A stretch of 64,000 bases of DNA from Acinetobacter lwoffii (GTDB taxonomy: Bacteria; Pseudomonadota; Gammaproteobacteria; Pseudomonadales; Moraxellaceae): the NCBI RefSeq assembly GCF_029024105.1, contig NZ_CP118963.1:2170001-2234000 (forward strand). The letters are read 5' to 3'. The position numbers were made by a program, and so were the translations under genes. The notes below the pieces were generated by a model that worked only from the letters and a program-made list of their open reading frames with translations, made no database searches and was not told the origin of the DNA. Shown piece after piece: positions 53,808 to 62,556 of the stretch. Positions within the stretch are counted from its first letter, which is position 1. Every line of letters begins with the position of its first letter.

Positions 53808-54230
53808 ATGAAAAGAACAACAGTAATTTTGGCTATGGCTGCGAGCAGTTTCGTACTGAGTGCATGTCAGACCACACCCCATCAATTCAATGGACAAAGT
53901 GGCTATGAAATTCTGGAACGTTCAGGCAATACAGCAACCTTGAGCTACACCCTCTCAGGACGACCAAGCCAGGATGAAAATCGCTTGCAAGCCGCTTGCA
54001 GACACGTATTAGGAAATTCCAAAACTTACAACATCCAGATTTTAAGCACCAATGAAATTTCCAATCCAACTGCGGAACAGGAAAACTATGGCCGCCAACT
54101 GGGTAATAGCCGCACGCAAATCAGCTTGAGCAATACGCCTGATTTACATAATAGCGAGAACCCGGGTGCACGCGAAGCTTTAGAAGCCCGCCCTACGACC
54201 ATGCGGGTTATTCGTTATACCTGTTCTTAA
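53808..54230 (+). CDS. Small lipoprotein, unknown
   Basis: 140 aa. Lipobox LSAC (MKRTTVILAMAASSFVLSAC). The mature region is Asn/Ser/Thr-rich, with QSGYEILERSGNTATLSY and a second Cys pair (AACRHV, and terminal YTCS) that may form a disulfide. No domain recognised; probably an Acinetobacter-type hypothetical. Own terminator follows. Confidence 0.7.
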   Translation: MKRTTVILAMAASSFVLSACQTTPHQFNGQSGYEILERSGNTATLSYTLSGRPSQDENRLQAACRHVLGNSKTYNIQILSTNEISNPTAEQENYGRQLGNSRTQISLSNTPDLHNSENPGAREALEARPTTMRVIRYTCS

Positions 54231-54264
54231 TATCTGATACTTAGTTACTTAATCAGAGTAAGAC

Positions 54265-54295
54265 AATCAAAAAGGGCCTAGTGCCCTTTTTGATT
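54265..54295. terminator. Bidirectional terminator
   Basis: Perfect 13-bp stem AATCAAAAAGGGC (54265-54277) / GCCCTTTTTGATT (54283-54295), 5-base loop. Confidence 0.88.
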
Positions 54296-54303
54296 TTTTA
54301 AAA

Positions 54304-54972
54304 TTAACGTGTTTTATAGAAACTGACATTACGAAATTCGGGCGATTCATCCAAATCCGGCCAGGTCGTCGCACTACGCTCATCCAGTTTTTCATATTGA
54401 GGATGACTAAAGTTTTTTACCCGACTGTCTGCAACCCACACCTCAGGTGCAAATTTTAAAAACTCATCCAGGAAGAAACGGTTACATTGATCATAGAGCA
54501 CATCTGCGGCTAATAAAATATCCACTTTCTCTGCCTTATATAGGTCATCCAGATATTCAAGCTCGACATCATTTAGCTCTGCATTGGCACGACACGCATC
54601 TAGACTAACTTGATCGATATCACAGCAGATCACACGTTTTGCACCTGCCATTTTCGCCGCAATGGCAACTACGCCCGATCCCGCCCCAAAATCCAAAACT
54701 ACTTTGTCTTTAACATGATGCGGCTCTGCCAATAGCCACTGCGCCATCGCCAAGCCTGAGGCCCAGCAAAAGATCCAGTATGGTGTATCATTCCAAATGC
54801 GACGAATCACCTCATCATCCAGCTTATCTGTTGGGAATATTGGCGGAATCAGCCACAGGGAAATGGGTGTATCCGGCAATTGCTGTGCATGTAGCTCACA
54901 GTGTGGAATCACATCATGCAAGGCTTTTAGTAGATGTTCTGGGGCTTGAGGGAGTCGGAAGGTGCAGCTCAT
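54304..54972 (-). CDS. Class I SAM-dependent methyltransferase (lysine methyltransferase-type)
   Basis: 222 aa. SAM motif VLDFGAGSGVVAIAAKMAGA, acidic residue in VICCDIDQ. Pattern FCWASGLAMAQWLL is close to ETFB/PrmA-related protein lysine methyltransferases, also called nicotinamide N-methyltransferase-like. Substrate unknown. Lies downstream of folD with a palindromic repeat between them (55008-55104). Confidence 0.8.
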   Translation of the reverse strand: MSCTFRLPQAPEHLLKALHDVIPHCELHAQQLPDTPISLWLIPPIFPTDKLDDEVIRRIWNDTPYWIFCWASGLAMAQWLLAEPHHVKDKVVLDFGAGSGVVAIAAKMAGAKRVICCDIDQVSLDACRANAELNDVELEYLDDLYKAEKVDILLAADVLYDQCNRFFLDEFLKFAPEVWVADSRVKNFSHPQYEKLDERSATTWPDLDESPEFRNVSFYKTR

Positions 54973-55007
54973 TAGATTTCTTTTAATTAGTATTAATGTC
55001 TTTGAAG

Positions 55008-55104
55008 AATCTCCCCTAGCCCCTCTTTAAAAAAGAGGGGGAAACTCCATCCAAAAATAGTGATCAGAGTTCCCTCCTTTTAAAAAGGAGGGTTAGGGAG
55101 GATT
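55008..55104. repeat. Palindromic intergenic repeat, copy 1
   Basis: About 97 bp. Left end AATCTCCCCTAGCCCCTCTT and right end (reading inward) AATCCTCCCTAACCCTCCTT are near-matches, each followed by a T-rich stretch and GGGGGAAACTC or GAGTTCCCTCC. It ends 3 bases before the folD stop codon on the minus strand. Related copy at 61527-61640. Looks like a MITE or other small repeat. Confidence 0.75.
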
Positions 55105-55107
55105 TGA

Positions 55108-55956
55108 TTAACCTAAAGCTTTTTCAGCAGCTTCAACCGTTTGACGGATTAAAGTGGTAATCGTCATTGGACCTACACCACCCGGAACTGGTGTGTAAGC
55201 AGAAGCAATTTCTTCAATGCCAACAAGTTGGATATCACCAACACCACCGCCATCACGTGGATGGAAACCAGCATCAACAACCACTGCACCTTGTTTGATC
55301 CAGTCTTTTTGAATTAATTCTGCTTTACCTACCGCACCAACAATGATATCTGCTTGCTTAACGAAGCTAGCAAGATCTTGAGTACGTGAGTGGCAAATGG
55401 TTACGGTTGCATTCGCTTCTAGCAGCATCGCAGCCATTGGTTTACCCAAAATTGCAGAACGACCTACAACTACCGCATGTTTACCAGCGATTTCAATGTT
55501 GTTCTCTTTCAGGATAGTCATAATACCCGCAGGCGTCGCTGAACCATAGGCTGCCTCACCCATTGCCATACGACCATAGCCCAGGCAAGTGACACCATCT
55601 ACGTCTTTTTCAAGCGAGATTGCATCGAAACAGGCACGCTCATCAATTTGCGCAGGAACCGGGTGCTGAAGCAGAATACCGTGCACATCAGGATTTGCAT
55701 TTAATTTTTCAATTTCAGCCAATAATTCTTCAGTTGTGGTTTCTTTAGGAAGTTCCACTTTGAGTGAATCCATACCAACACGGCGGCAGGCATTGCCTTT
55801 CATGCGAACATAAGTTGCAGATGCACCATCGTCACCTACCAAAATCGTCGCAAGAATTGGAGTACGACCTGATTTTGCTTTCAGCGCTTCTACGCGAGTA
55901 AACAAGTCAGCTTCAATTTGCTTCGCCAATGCACGACCGTCTAGAACTAATGCCAC
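55108..55956 (-). CDS. folD: Bifunctional methylene-THF dehydrogenase / methenyl-THF cyclohydrolase
   Basis: 282 aa. Catalytic Lys region ATYVRMKGNACRRVGMD, HGILLQHPVPAQIDER, and NADP loop VVGRSAILGKPMAAMLLEAN are diagnostic. One-carbon folate metabolism. GTG start with GGAGAAG upstream. Confidence 0.96.
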   Translation of the reverse strand: MALVLDGRALAKQIEADLFTRVEALKAKSGRTPILATILVGDDGASATYVRMKGNACRRVGMDSLKVELPKETTTEELLAEIEKLNANPDVHGILLQHPVPAQIDERACFDAISLEKDVDGVTCLGYGRMAMGEAAYGSATPAGIMTILKENNIEIAGKHAVVVGRSAILGKPMAAMLLEANATVTICHSRTQDLASFVKQADIIVGAVGKAELIQKDWIKQGAVVVDAGFHPRDGGGVGDIQLVGIEEIASAYTPVPGGVGPMTITTLIRQTVEAAEKALG

Positions 55957-56064
55957 GGCACTTCTCCCAAGTGTTGATATGAATCAATTTTGCACATTCT
56001 ACATGAATAATTTAAATATTTTCCGCCAGATGATGTTTTTATGCGCATACAGATGAATACACTA

Positions 56065-56092
56065 TTGTTTTTTTTTCTGAGCTTGCTAATAT
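56065..56092 (+). promoter_or_regulatory. Promoter of the tRNA-Cys/tRNA-Leu unit
   Basis: TTGTTT (56065-56070), 16-base spacer, TAATAT (56087-56092); start near 56099. Confidence 0.55.
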
Positions 56093-56109
56093 ACGCATCA
56101 ACAAGACGC

Positions 56110-56183
56110 GGCGGGGTGGCAGAGTGGTCATGCAGCGGACTGCAACTCCGTGGACGCCGGTTCGATTCCGACCTCCGCCTCCA
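56110..56183 (+). tRNA. tRNA-Cys (GCA)
   Basis: 74 nt including encoded CCA (56181-56183). Acceptor GGCGGGG / CTCCGCC, anticodon loop CTGCAAC with GCA, T-loop GGTTCGATTCC. Confidence 0.96.
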
Positions 56184-56193
56184 TCTTGTTAAA

Positions 56194-56279
56194 GCCCGAG
56201 TGGTGAAATCGGTAGACACAGGGGATTTAAAATCCCCCGCCCACAAAGCGTGCCAGTTCGAGTCTGGCCTCGGGCACCA
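56194..56279 (+). tRNA. tRNA-Leu (UAA)
   Basis: 86 nt with encoded CCA (56277-56279). Acceptor GCCCGAG / CTCGGGC, anticodon loop TTTAAAA with UAA, long variable arm typical of tRNA-Leu, T-loop AGTTCGAGTCT. 10 bases after tRNA-Cys. Confidence 0.96.
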
Positions 56280-56313
56280 TTCTTCTACTATAGAAAGATG
56301 GTGCAAATAAAGA

Positions 56314-56336
56314 ACCCAGCGAAAGCTGGTTTTTTT
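56314..56336 (+). terminator. Terminator after the tRNAs
   Basis: CCAGC (56316-56320), GAAA tetraloop, GCTGG (56325-56329), then seven T. Confidence 0.85.
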
Positions 56337-56430
56337 ATGTCTGTAATTTAGTTAGTCAAAAAATAAGTAAATTAAATTCCCATTTAAAGTGTCATCATTA
56401 ATCAGGCCCTCCTGCTCTGCTTTCTCAATA

Positions 56431-57333
56431 TCATCCAGCAGAACGTAAATATCCTTGCAAATCCTGTTCCAGTTTTTGCTGGAAATGAATCGGCTCAATA
56501 ATTTTCACATAAGGTAACCAGTAACGCACCAAAGGCAATAACTGCATTTCGTGACGAATCTGGCAACTAATCACTAACTCTCCAGTCCCTGTTTCCTGCT
56601 CGATCTGCTGTTCTGGAAATAAACGGCGCTCTTTAAAAAAGATCGCGACTTCAGGTTGTACCTTGATTAAGACTTGCTGCTTTTGCTGCCCAAACCAGAT
56701 GCTGTCTTCATCTACCAGTATTTTTAGTATTTCAGGATCATGCGCAAAGCTCTCCACCTCAGAAACCAGCTTGAGTTGTTGCACCTGACTTAAGCGATAG
56801 GTGCGCAACTTGTCCTGATCTACACCCACCAGATACCAGATACCATGATGGTGAATCAAGCGATAAGGCTTAATGATTCGCAATTGATCTGAATATTGCA
56901 ACTCAACCTGCTGACGTTTATAGATTGCGCTTGCAAGCAACTTGAAATGCTCGGCAAACTGTTTGGCATCTTCAAAATAATAGCCTTTTGCCGAAAATAC
57001 CTGATTTGCCCGCTCATCCAGCAATTCACGCATAAAAGACATATCCAGCGCCGGATACAGCTCACTGATCCCCGAAAGCTGGGCAAAGGTCTGGATATCC
57101 TGCAATTTAAAGCGCCCTAAATAAGAGGGTTCCAGATAATATCGTTTCTGTTCATCTTGAAGTAAGGGTAAGTAAGAGCCTAGACGATCAAAATCACGCT
57201 CAATGGTGCGGGTGCTGACCTGAAATTCTGCAGCTAGCTCTGCAGCCCGGAGTTGATATCCGACGTTTAATTTGGTCAAAATTCTGGCTAAACGCTCTGC
57301 AAGACGCTCATGTGTTGAAGCTGGGCGCTTCAT
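56431..57333 (-). CDS. WYL-domain transcriptional regulator
   Basis: 300 aa. N-terminal HTH (RAAELAAEFQVSTRTIERDF) and WYL domain around 140-200 (IIKPYRLIHHHGIWYLVGVD, TYRLSQVQQL), then a WCX-type C-terminal domain. Such regulators respond to nucleic-acid-type ligands and often sit by defence loci; I see no defence genes in the window. Start supported by GGGGA. Confidence 0.88.
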   Translation of the reverse strand: MKRPASTHERLAERLARILTKLNVGYQLRAAELAAEFQVSTRTIERDFDRLGSYLPLLQDEQKRYYLEPSYLGRFKLQDIQTFAQLSGISELYPALDMSFMRELLDERANQVFSAKGYYFEDAKQFAEHFKLLASAIYKRQQVELQYSDQLRIIKPYRLIHHHGIWYLVGVDQDKLRTYRLSQVQQLKLVSEVESFAHDPEILKILVDEDSIWFGQQKQQVLIKVQPEVAIFFKERRLFPEQQIEQETGTGELVISCQIRHEMQLLPLVRYWLPYVKIIEPIHFQQKLEQDLQGYLRSAG

Positions 57334-57486
57334 AAATCCCCACTTAATACATTCTCATGTACTTATTTATCGCTAGATGTTGAATGATTATACTGAATGC
57401 CGATCAATGAATAATATTAGGACAAAGTCTAAGATATTTTTTTGCATCAGATCTTGACCCTTTATTCACCCTAAACATACAAGATC

Positions 57487-57690
57487 TTATTTGGATTTTC
57501 TGGATGCTTTCTTGCTTGAATGACGATTTTGTATTGTTAATCTTTCTATATAACGCTCCAGATGCAGCATCGCCCGATACATTTTATGTAACTCTACCCA
57601 GCTGATGGTTCCGCGAATAATCATTTTATGAATACGTCGTAATGCTCTTAAACTATGTTTTGAACTATATGCTGTTGAAATAATTTTCAT
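57487..57690 (-). CDS. Small basic protein, unknown
   Basis: 67 aa from ATG 57690 (AGAGGG about 9 bases upstream). Very Lys/Arg/His-rich, with helical SLRALRRIHKMIIRGTISWV. Could be a nucleic-acid-binding or toxin-like peptide, but no family is recognised. Confidence 0.5.
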   Translation of the reverse strand: MKIISTAYSSKHSLRALRRIHKMIIRGTISWVELHKMYRAMLHLERYIERLTIQNRHSSKKASRKSK

Positions 57691-57856
57691 CTTATTTTCC
57701 CTCTCACATTCATGTGAATGTTTAACCATTTGGTCGGAATTATCTATACATGCAATTTACGTGTCATAATTGACAGGTTGTGTCGAACAGTTAACATTTT
57801 TTAATTTTTATTCAAGATTTTATATATTTATTTGTAATAATATTTTACTTAAAATT

Positions 57857-57888
57857 AAAAAAAGCCAGTAAAATTACTGGCTTTTTTT
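57857..57888. terminator. Bidirectional terminator
   Basis: AAAGCCAGTAA (57861-57871) / TTACTGGCTTT (57874-57884), then TTTT. Downstream of the quinone oxidoreductase (minus). Confidence 0.8.
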
Positions 57889-57905
57889 GAATCACTTATC
57901 TCGTA

Positions 57906-58898
57906 TTAAATAATTTCAACTACAACTTTACCCACATGCTCTCCAGTATCCATTGTGGCATGGGCATCCTGAATCTGATCGAACTTAAACGTTTTATAGA
58001 TCATCGGGAGACATTCGCCTTTTGCCCACAATGGTGCAATCTGCTCTTTCAGGCCTTGTGCAATTTCCGCTTTTTCAGCCGTGCTGCGTGCACGCATGGT
58101 CGAACCGGTAATGGTCAGACGTTTCATCATGATTTGACCCAGTTTGACTTCTTTGGCCTTGGCACCACCCAAGAAAGCGATATAGACCAGACGTCCATCA
58201 CGGCGCAACAAATTCAAATTACGCTCTAAATATGGTGCACCGACCATATCTAAAATGACATCGACACCACCATTGTCAGTGGCTTCATTAATAACTTGCT
58301 CAAAGTCCTGAGTTTTATAATTAATAGCCGTGGTTAAATCAGAAATAGCCGCAACTTTTTCATCTGAACCGACAGTTGCAAAAGTTTTGATTCCGAGTGA
58401 TTTACATAACATTAAAGCAGTCGTACCAATCCCGCTCGTTCCACCATGTACCAGTACAGTTTCCCCTGCTTTGGCCTTACCCATCTGGAACACGTTCGCC
58501 CATACAGTAAAGAAAGTTTCAGGAATGGCCGCTGCCTGTACAAAACTTACGCCTTCAGGAATATTCAAGGTCTGGCTTTCAGGTATGACGCAATATTCAG
58601 CATAACCGCCACCATTGGTCAAACCACAGACTTGATCACCAACTTTAAACTGACTTACATCACTACCAATCGCAACCACCTCACCTGCCACTTCCAGGCC
58701 AGGAACTGGCGTTACCCCTTTCGGCATCGGATATAAGCCTTGACGCTGCAGGATATCTGGACGGTTAATACCAAAGGCATGAACTTTCACCAGAACTTCA
58801 TCTGCTTTAGGTTCAGGTAAAGTCACCGTTTCATAAGCGAGTTTATCGACACCACCTGGTTCTGTAATAATGACTTGCTGCATGGTTTGTTGCGACAT
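57906..58898 (-). CDS. NAD(P)H quinone oxidoreductase (PIG3/TP53I3-like MDR family)
   Basis: 330 aa from ATG 58898, with AGGGAAAG upstream. GroES-like N-terminus (VKVHAFGINRPDILQRQGLY) and Rossmann ETVLVHGGTSGIGTTALML. No zinc-site Cys set of alcohol dehydrogenases. Reduces quinones or enones. Divergent from the thioredoxin-like gene. Confidence 0.85.
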   Translation of the reverse strand: MSQQTMQQVIITEPGGVDKLAYETVTLPEPKADEVLVKVHAFGINRPDILQRQGLYPMPKGVTPVPGLEVAGEVVAIGSDVSQFKVGDQVCGLTNGGGYAEYCVIPESQTLNIPEGVSFVQAAAIPETFFTVWANVFQMGKAKAGETVLVHGGTSGIGTTALMLCKSLGIKTFATVGSDEKVAAISDLTTAINYKTQDFEQVINEATDNGGVDVILDMVGAPYLERNLNLLRRDGRLVYIAFLGGAKAKEVKLGQIMMKRLTITGSTMRARSTAEKAEIAQGLKEQIAPLWAKGECLPMIYKTFKFDQIQDAHATMDTGEHVGKVVVEII

Positions 58899-59028
58899 GA
58901 TTTCTTTCCCTAATCTATGCATTTCATATATCTTGGACTTATTTGAACATAGTTAGCATGAGGAATGAAGCTACATCGGACTTATGTATAATCGGGGGAC
59001 TATTCAGGAAATTGATAATAGGCCAACC

Positions 59029-59373
59029 ATGACCCAAGTGATCGAATATAACGAAAACAATTACAGTGATTTTGAGTGGTTTGAAGGTTTTGCCGTGATT
59101 CGCTTTTATGCAGACTGGTGCAAGCCCTGTGTTCAGAATTTTCCGGTCTTTGCCGAACTGGCGACATACTATGCTGAGGTAAATCCTGAAGTTAAATTTG
59201 GCAAGATCAATGTGGATCAGTCTCCGATTTTAACCTTGCGCTATAATGCCTATGGTTTGCCTTCTACGCTTATTTTTAGAAATGGAGAAATTATTAAAAG
59301 GATTGCAGGCGTGAAAAGTTTAACTGAAATGAAAGCAATTCTGGCCTTAGTCCTCAATGATTCTTATGAATAA
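59029..59373 (+). CDS. Thioredoxin-like protein (WCKPC)
   Basis: 114 aa. Thioredoxin fold with active site DWCKPCVQNFPVF (WCKPC in place of WCGPC), LPSTLIFRNGEI and C-terminal helix. Cytoplasmic; no signal. Acts in disulfide reduction; substrate unknown. ATG 59029 chosen; a longer frame from 58984 lacks a good ribosome site. Confidence 0.85.
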   Translation: MTQVIEYNENNYSDFEWFEGFAVIRFYADWCKPCVQNFPVFAELATYYAEVNPEVKFGKINVDQSPILTLRYNAYGLPSTLIFRNGEIIKRIAGVKSLTEMKAILALVLNDSYE

Positions 59374-59442
59374 TTACCCATGTGAAGCCAAATCTAACAA
59401 AAATATTTCTTTTAGCTCACTATCTAAATACGGAGCCTTTAA

Positions 59443-59714
59443 TTAACTACGCCCTTTATATTCCTTTACCATTCGATCACTCACATCTTCCGGATAACAC
59501 AGCGGCGCATATCCGCCTGCACGATTATAAGCACTACGCTTACCACAACGACTACCATTACTTGCAGTATTGTAAGGACACGGACAATTTCCCGGATAAT
59601 TCTCAATCGACTGCTGGATTATTTTTTGCTTGATTGCTTCAACGCTTTGGCTGCTCTGTTTGGCTTCAGCTCCAAAAGCCACACACAAGCCAGCCAGCAA
59701 TATTAATTTTTCAT
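59443..59714 (-). pseudogene. Small secreted Cys-rich protein, frameshifted at its start
   Basis: The mature part (NYPGNCPCPYNTASNGSRCG, then RSAYNRAGGYAPLCYPEDVS) is a small conserved exported family of unknown function. An ATG at 59714, 5 bases after GGGG, begins MKN and then stops, because the A-tract has 5 A (59707-59711). With 6 it would read MKKLILLAGLCVAFGAEA, a normal signal peptide, in frame with the rest. So either a one-base deletion, a sequencing error, or use of a TTG at 59700. Confidence 0.7.
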
Positions 59715-59814
59715 ATATTCCCCAAATCTAGGGAGTATTGTATTAATTGACTAGTAAATTGAAAGATCACATTTTGACTAATCGAATGATTTTCATGCAA
59801 TCAAAATTTAGGCA

Positions 59815-59841
59815 ATAAAAAACCCGCTTTTCAGCGGGTTT
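59815..59841 (-). terminator. Terminator downstream of cysN
   Basis: On the minus strand AAACCCGCT (59833-59841 reversed) pairs with AGCGGGTTT (59820-59828), then TTTATTG. Confidence 0.75.
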
Positions 59842-59859
59842 CTTCAAATCAGTCCAGTC

Positions 59860-61476
59860 TTAAAGACGAACCAATTCCACAATCTTCTCAGCAAGTTCTT
59901 CAACTGCTTCAGCAGTTAAAGTCGTGTCTGTACCTTCAGCAGCATCGGTAATCACAACCACACCAGTTTCACGAACCAGTGCAACCTGCTCCGCATTCAA
60001 ACCTGCTTTAGCAATAGCAACGATCCCTTGCTGAATCAGCAAGCTTTCTAGCGCCTGAGCATTTTCCAAAGCTTTACCAGATACAGTCACCGCAGCAGGT
60101 TTTTGACCCAAACGTGCCGCACGTGATTCCGCAGTAACAGGCTCATCGTGTGCAGACCATTCAACTGATTCTTCCACCATACCCGCACCAATCGTCACGT
60201 TATTCAAACGATCGATGAAGATAAACGAACCGGTGAAACGGCTGTCTTGATAACGGTCAAAGACTACTGGTGCATCAAATTCAACAGTTACATTGGCAAT
60301 TGCATTCAGCTCAAGCTTATCTACCTGAACTTTTTCCAATGTGTTGACGTTGGTACGGTAATGAATCGCCGTTACTTTTGCCGGAACGGTTTGCGTACCA
60401 ATCTTGATGTTGTACAGCTTACCCAGTACAAGTGGTTGATCTGCCATCCACACAACAGTCGCTTGAACTGAACGGGAAATATTTGGAACAGCTTGATCCG
60501 CACGAATTAACACGTTACCACGTGAAATATCAATTTCATCGTTAAGCGTTAAAGTCACTGCCTGACCTGCAACTGCATGCTCAAGATTGCCATCAAAAGT
60601 GACAATTTCTTTAACAGTCGATGATTTACCAGAAGGCAAAGCTGTTACGGTATCACCAACATTGATATCGCCAAGTGCGATCGTACCGCAGAAACCACGG
60701 AAGTCGAGGTTTGGACGGTTCACGTATTGCACAGGGAAACGGAAATCCTGCTTCGCTGAACTACGGTTAATTTCCACCGATTCAAGTGTACCCATCAGCG
60801 TTTCACCAGTGTACCATGGCGTATTGGCTGACTTGTTCACCACGTTATCGCCATTCAATGCAGAAATAGGCGTAAAGATGATATTGCTTGGTTTACGATC
60901 GCCCAATTGTGCAACGAATGCCGCATATTCAGCTTGGATTTCATTGAAACGTGTTTCAGAGAATTCCACCAAGTCCATCTTGTTGATCGCAACAATGATG
61001 TTCTTGATCCCGAGCAAACTCGCAATAAAGGTATGACGACGCGTCTGGGTTTGCACACCATAACGCGCATCAATCAAAATGATCGCAAGATCACACGTCG
61101 ACGCACCTGTTGCCATGTTACGGGTGTACTGTTCGTGTCCCGGCGTATCCGCGATGATGAATTTACGTTTTTCTGTCGAGAAATAACGATATGCTACATC
61201 AATGGTAATGCCTTGCTCACGCTCTGCTTGTAAACCATCGACCAGAAGCGCCAAGTCAGGTGCATCGCCAGTCGTACCGACTTTTTTCGAGTCACGGGTC
61301 ACAGCCTGTAATTGATCTTCATAAATCAATTTTGAATCGTACAGCAGACGACCGATTAACGTCGATTTACCATCGTCCACGTTACCGCAAGTCAGGAAAC
61401 GCAACAGGTCTTTATTTTCATGTTGTTTCAGATAGCCCAAGATATCTTGGCTGATTAAATCAGATTGATGAGACAT
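59860..61476 (-). CDS. cysN: Sulfate adenylyltransferase subunit 1 (GTPase)
   Basis: 538 aa, longer than E. coli CysN (475) by a C-terminal extension (about residues 440-538) that is not an APS-kinase domain. GTPase motifs GNVDDGKSTLIGRLL, DTPGHEQYTRNM, and NKMDL. With CysD it makes APS from sulfate. Separated from cysD by a 165-bp gap that holds a palindromic repeat. Confidence 0.96.
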   Translation of the reverse strand: MSHQSDLISQDILGYLKQHENKDLLRFLTCGNVDDGKSTLIGRLLYDSKLIYEDQLQAVTRDSKKVGTTGDAPDLALLVDGLQAEREQGITIDVAYRYFSTEKRKFIIADTPGHEQYTRNMATGASTCDLAIILIDARYGVQTQTRRHTFIASLLGIKNIIVAINKMDLVEFSETRFNEIQAEYAAFVAQLGDRKPSNIIFTPISALNGDNVVNKSANTPWYTGETLMGTLESVEINRSSAKQDFRFPVQYVNRPNLDFRGFCGTIALGDINVGDTVTALPSGKSSTVKEIVTFDGNLEHAVAGQAVTLTLNDEIDISRGNVLIRADQAVPNISRSVQATVVWMADQPLVLGKLYNIKIGTQTVPAKVTAIHYRTNVNTLEKVQVDKLELNAIANVTVEFDAPVVFDRYQDSRFTGSFIFIDRLNNVTIGAGMVEESVEWSAHDEPVTAESRAARLGQKPAAVTVSGKALENAQALESLLIQQGIVAIAKAGLNAEQVALVRETGVVVITDAAEGTDTTLTAEAVEELAEKIVELVRL

Positions 61477-61526
61477 CGCTCAAAGCTCCACATATTCTTT
61501 AGAAATCGGTTGTTTTGAATCTTTTT

Positions 61527-61640
61527 TTAATCTCCCTAAATCCCTCTTTAATAAAGAGGGACTTTATCTCCGTTCTGATTTAGGAGTTCCCCCTCTTTTT
61601 AAAGAGGTGAGCAGCATTGCTGCGCAAGGGGGGAGATTAA
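61527..61640. repeat. Palindromic intergenic repeat, copy 2 (inside cysD-cysN)
   Basis: 114 bp with perfect 10-bp ends TTAATCTCCC (61527-61536) / GGGAGATTAA (61631-61640). Internal blocks ATCCCTCTTTAATAAAGAGG and CCCCCTCTTTTTAAAGAGG are hairpin-forming. It starts 1-2 bases after the cysD stop and matches copy 1 (55008-55104) in ends and layout; the 22 bases near 61605-61625 are extra. Confidence 0.8.
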
Positions 61641-61641
61641 A

Positions 61642-62556
61642 TTAGAAGTAGCCTTCCTGCTTCTTCTTCTCCATCGAGCCTGCTTCATCATGGTCAATCA
61701 TACGACCTTGACGCTCAGAACTGGTTGCCAGCAACATTTCCTGAATAATTTCCGGCAAGGTATTGGCTGTAGATTCCACAGCACCTGTTAATGGATAACA
61801 ACCCAAAGTACGGAAACGTACCGATTTCATTTGTGGAACTTCACCTTCTTTTAAAGGCATACGTTCATCATCAACCATAATAAGTGTGCCACTACGTTCA
61901 ACCACAGGACGTTCTGCAGCCAAATAAAGTGGTACTAATGGAATACTTTCTAAATAGATGTATTGCCAGATATCCAGCTCAGTCCAGTTAGATAATGGGA
62001 ATACACGAATACTTTCGCCCTTGTTCACTTTACCGTTGTAAAGATTCCAAAGTTCTGGACGCTGGTTTTTCGGATCCCAACGATGTTTCGAATCACGGAA
62101 TGAATAAACACGTTCCTTGGCACGTGATTTTTCTTCATCACGGCGCGCGCCACCAAAAGCAGCATCAAAACCGTATTTATCCAGGGCCTGTTTTAAGCCC
62201 TGAGTTTTCATGATGTCGGTATATTTAGAACTACCGTGGTCGAACGGGTTAATACCTGCCTCAACCCCTTCTCTATTCTGATGCACGATCAAATCGAAAC
62301 CATGGGTTTTCGCCATATTGTCCCGGAAAGTGATCATGTCTTTAAACTTCCAGCCTGTATCGACATGTAATAATGGAAATGGAAGTTTTGCTGGGTAGAA
62401 CGCTTTTAGCGCAAGATGCAGCATGACCGCTGAATCTTTACCAATCGAATACAGCATGACCGGATTTTCAAACTCGGCAGCAACTTCGCGGATGATATGA
62501 ATACTCTCAGCTTCAAGCTGTTTGAGATGAGTAAGTCTTTCCTCATTTAACGACAT
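61642..62556 (-). CDS. cysD: Sulfate adenylyltransferase subunit 2
   Basis: 304 aa. PP-loop MLYSIGKDSAVMLHLALKAF, FGGARRDEEKSRAKERVYSF and RFRTLGCYPLTGAVES. ATP sulfurylase catalytic subunit. ATG 62556 preferred to an in-frame GTG at 62565. First gene of cysD-cysN. Confidence 0.96.
   Translation of the reverse strand: MSLNEERLTHLKQLEAESIHIIREVAAEFENPVMLYSIGKDSAVMLHLALKAFYPAKLPFPLLHVDTGWKFKDMITFRDNMAKTHGFDLIVHQNREGVEAGINPFDHGSSKYTDIMKTQGLKQALDKYGFDAAFGGARRDEEKSRAKERVYSFRDSKHRWDPKNQRPELWNLYNGKVNKGESIRVFPLSNWTELDIWQYIYLESIPLVPLYLAAERPVVERSGTLIMVDDERMPLKEGEVPQMKSVRFRTLGCYPLTGAVESTANTLPEIIQEMLLATSSERQGRMIDHDEAGSMEKKKQEGYF

Noticed and set aside
56041..56310. Open frames across the tRNA-Cys/tRNA-Leu region
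   Set aside because: They run through two clear tRNA genes and are chance frames.
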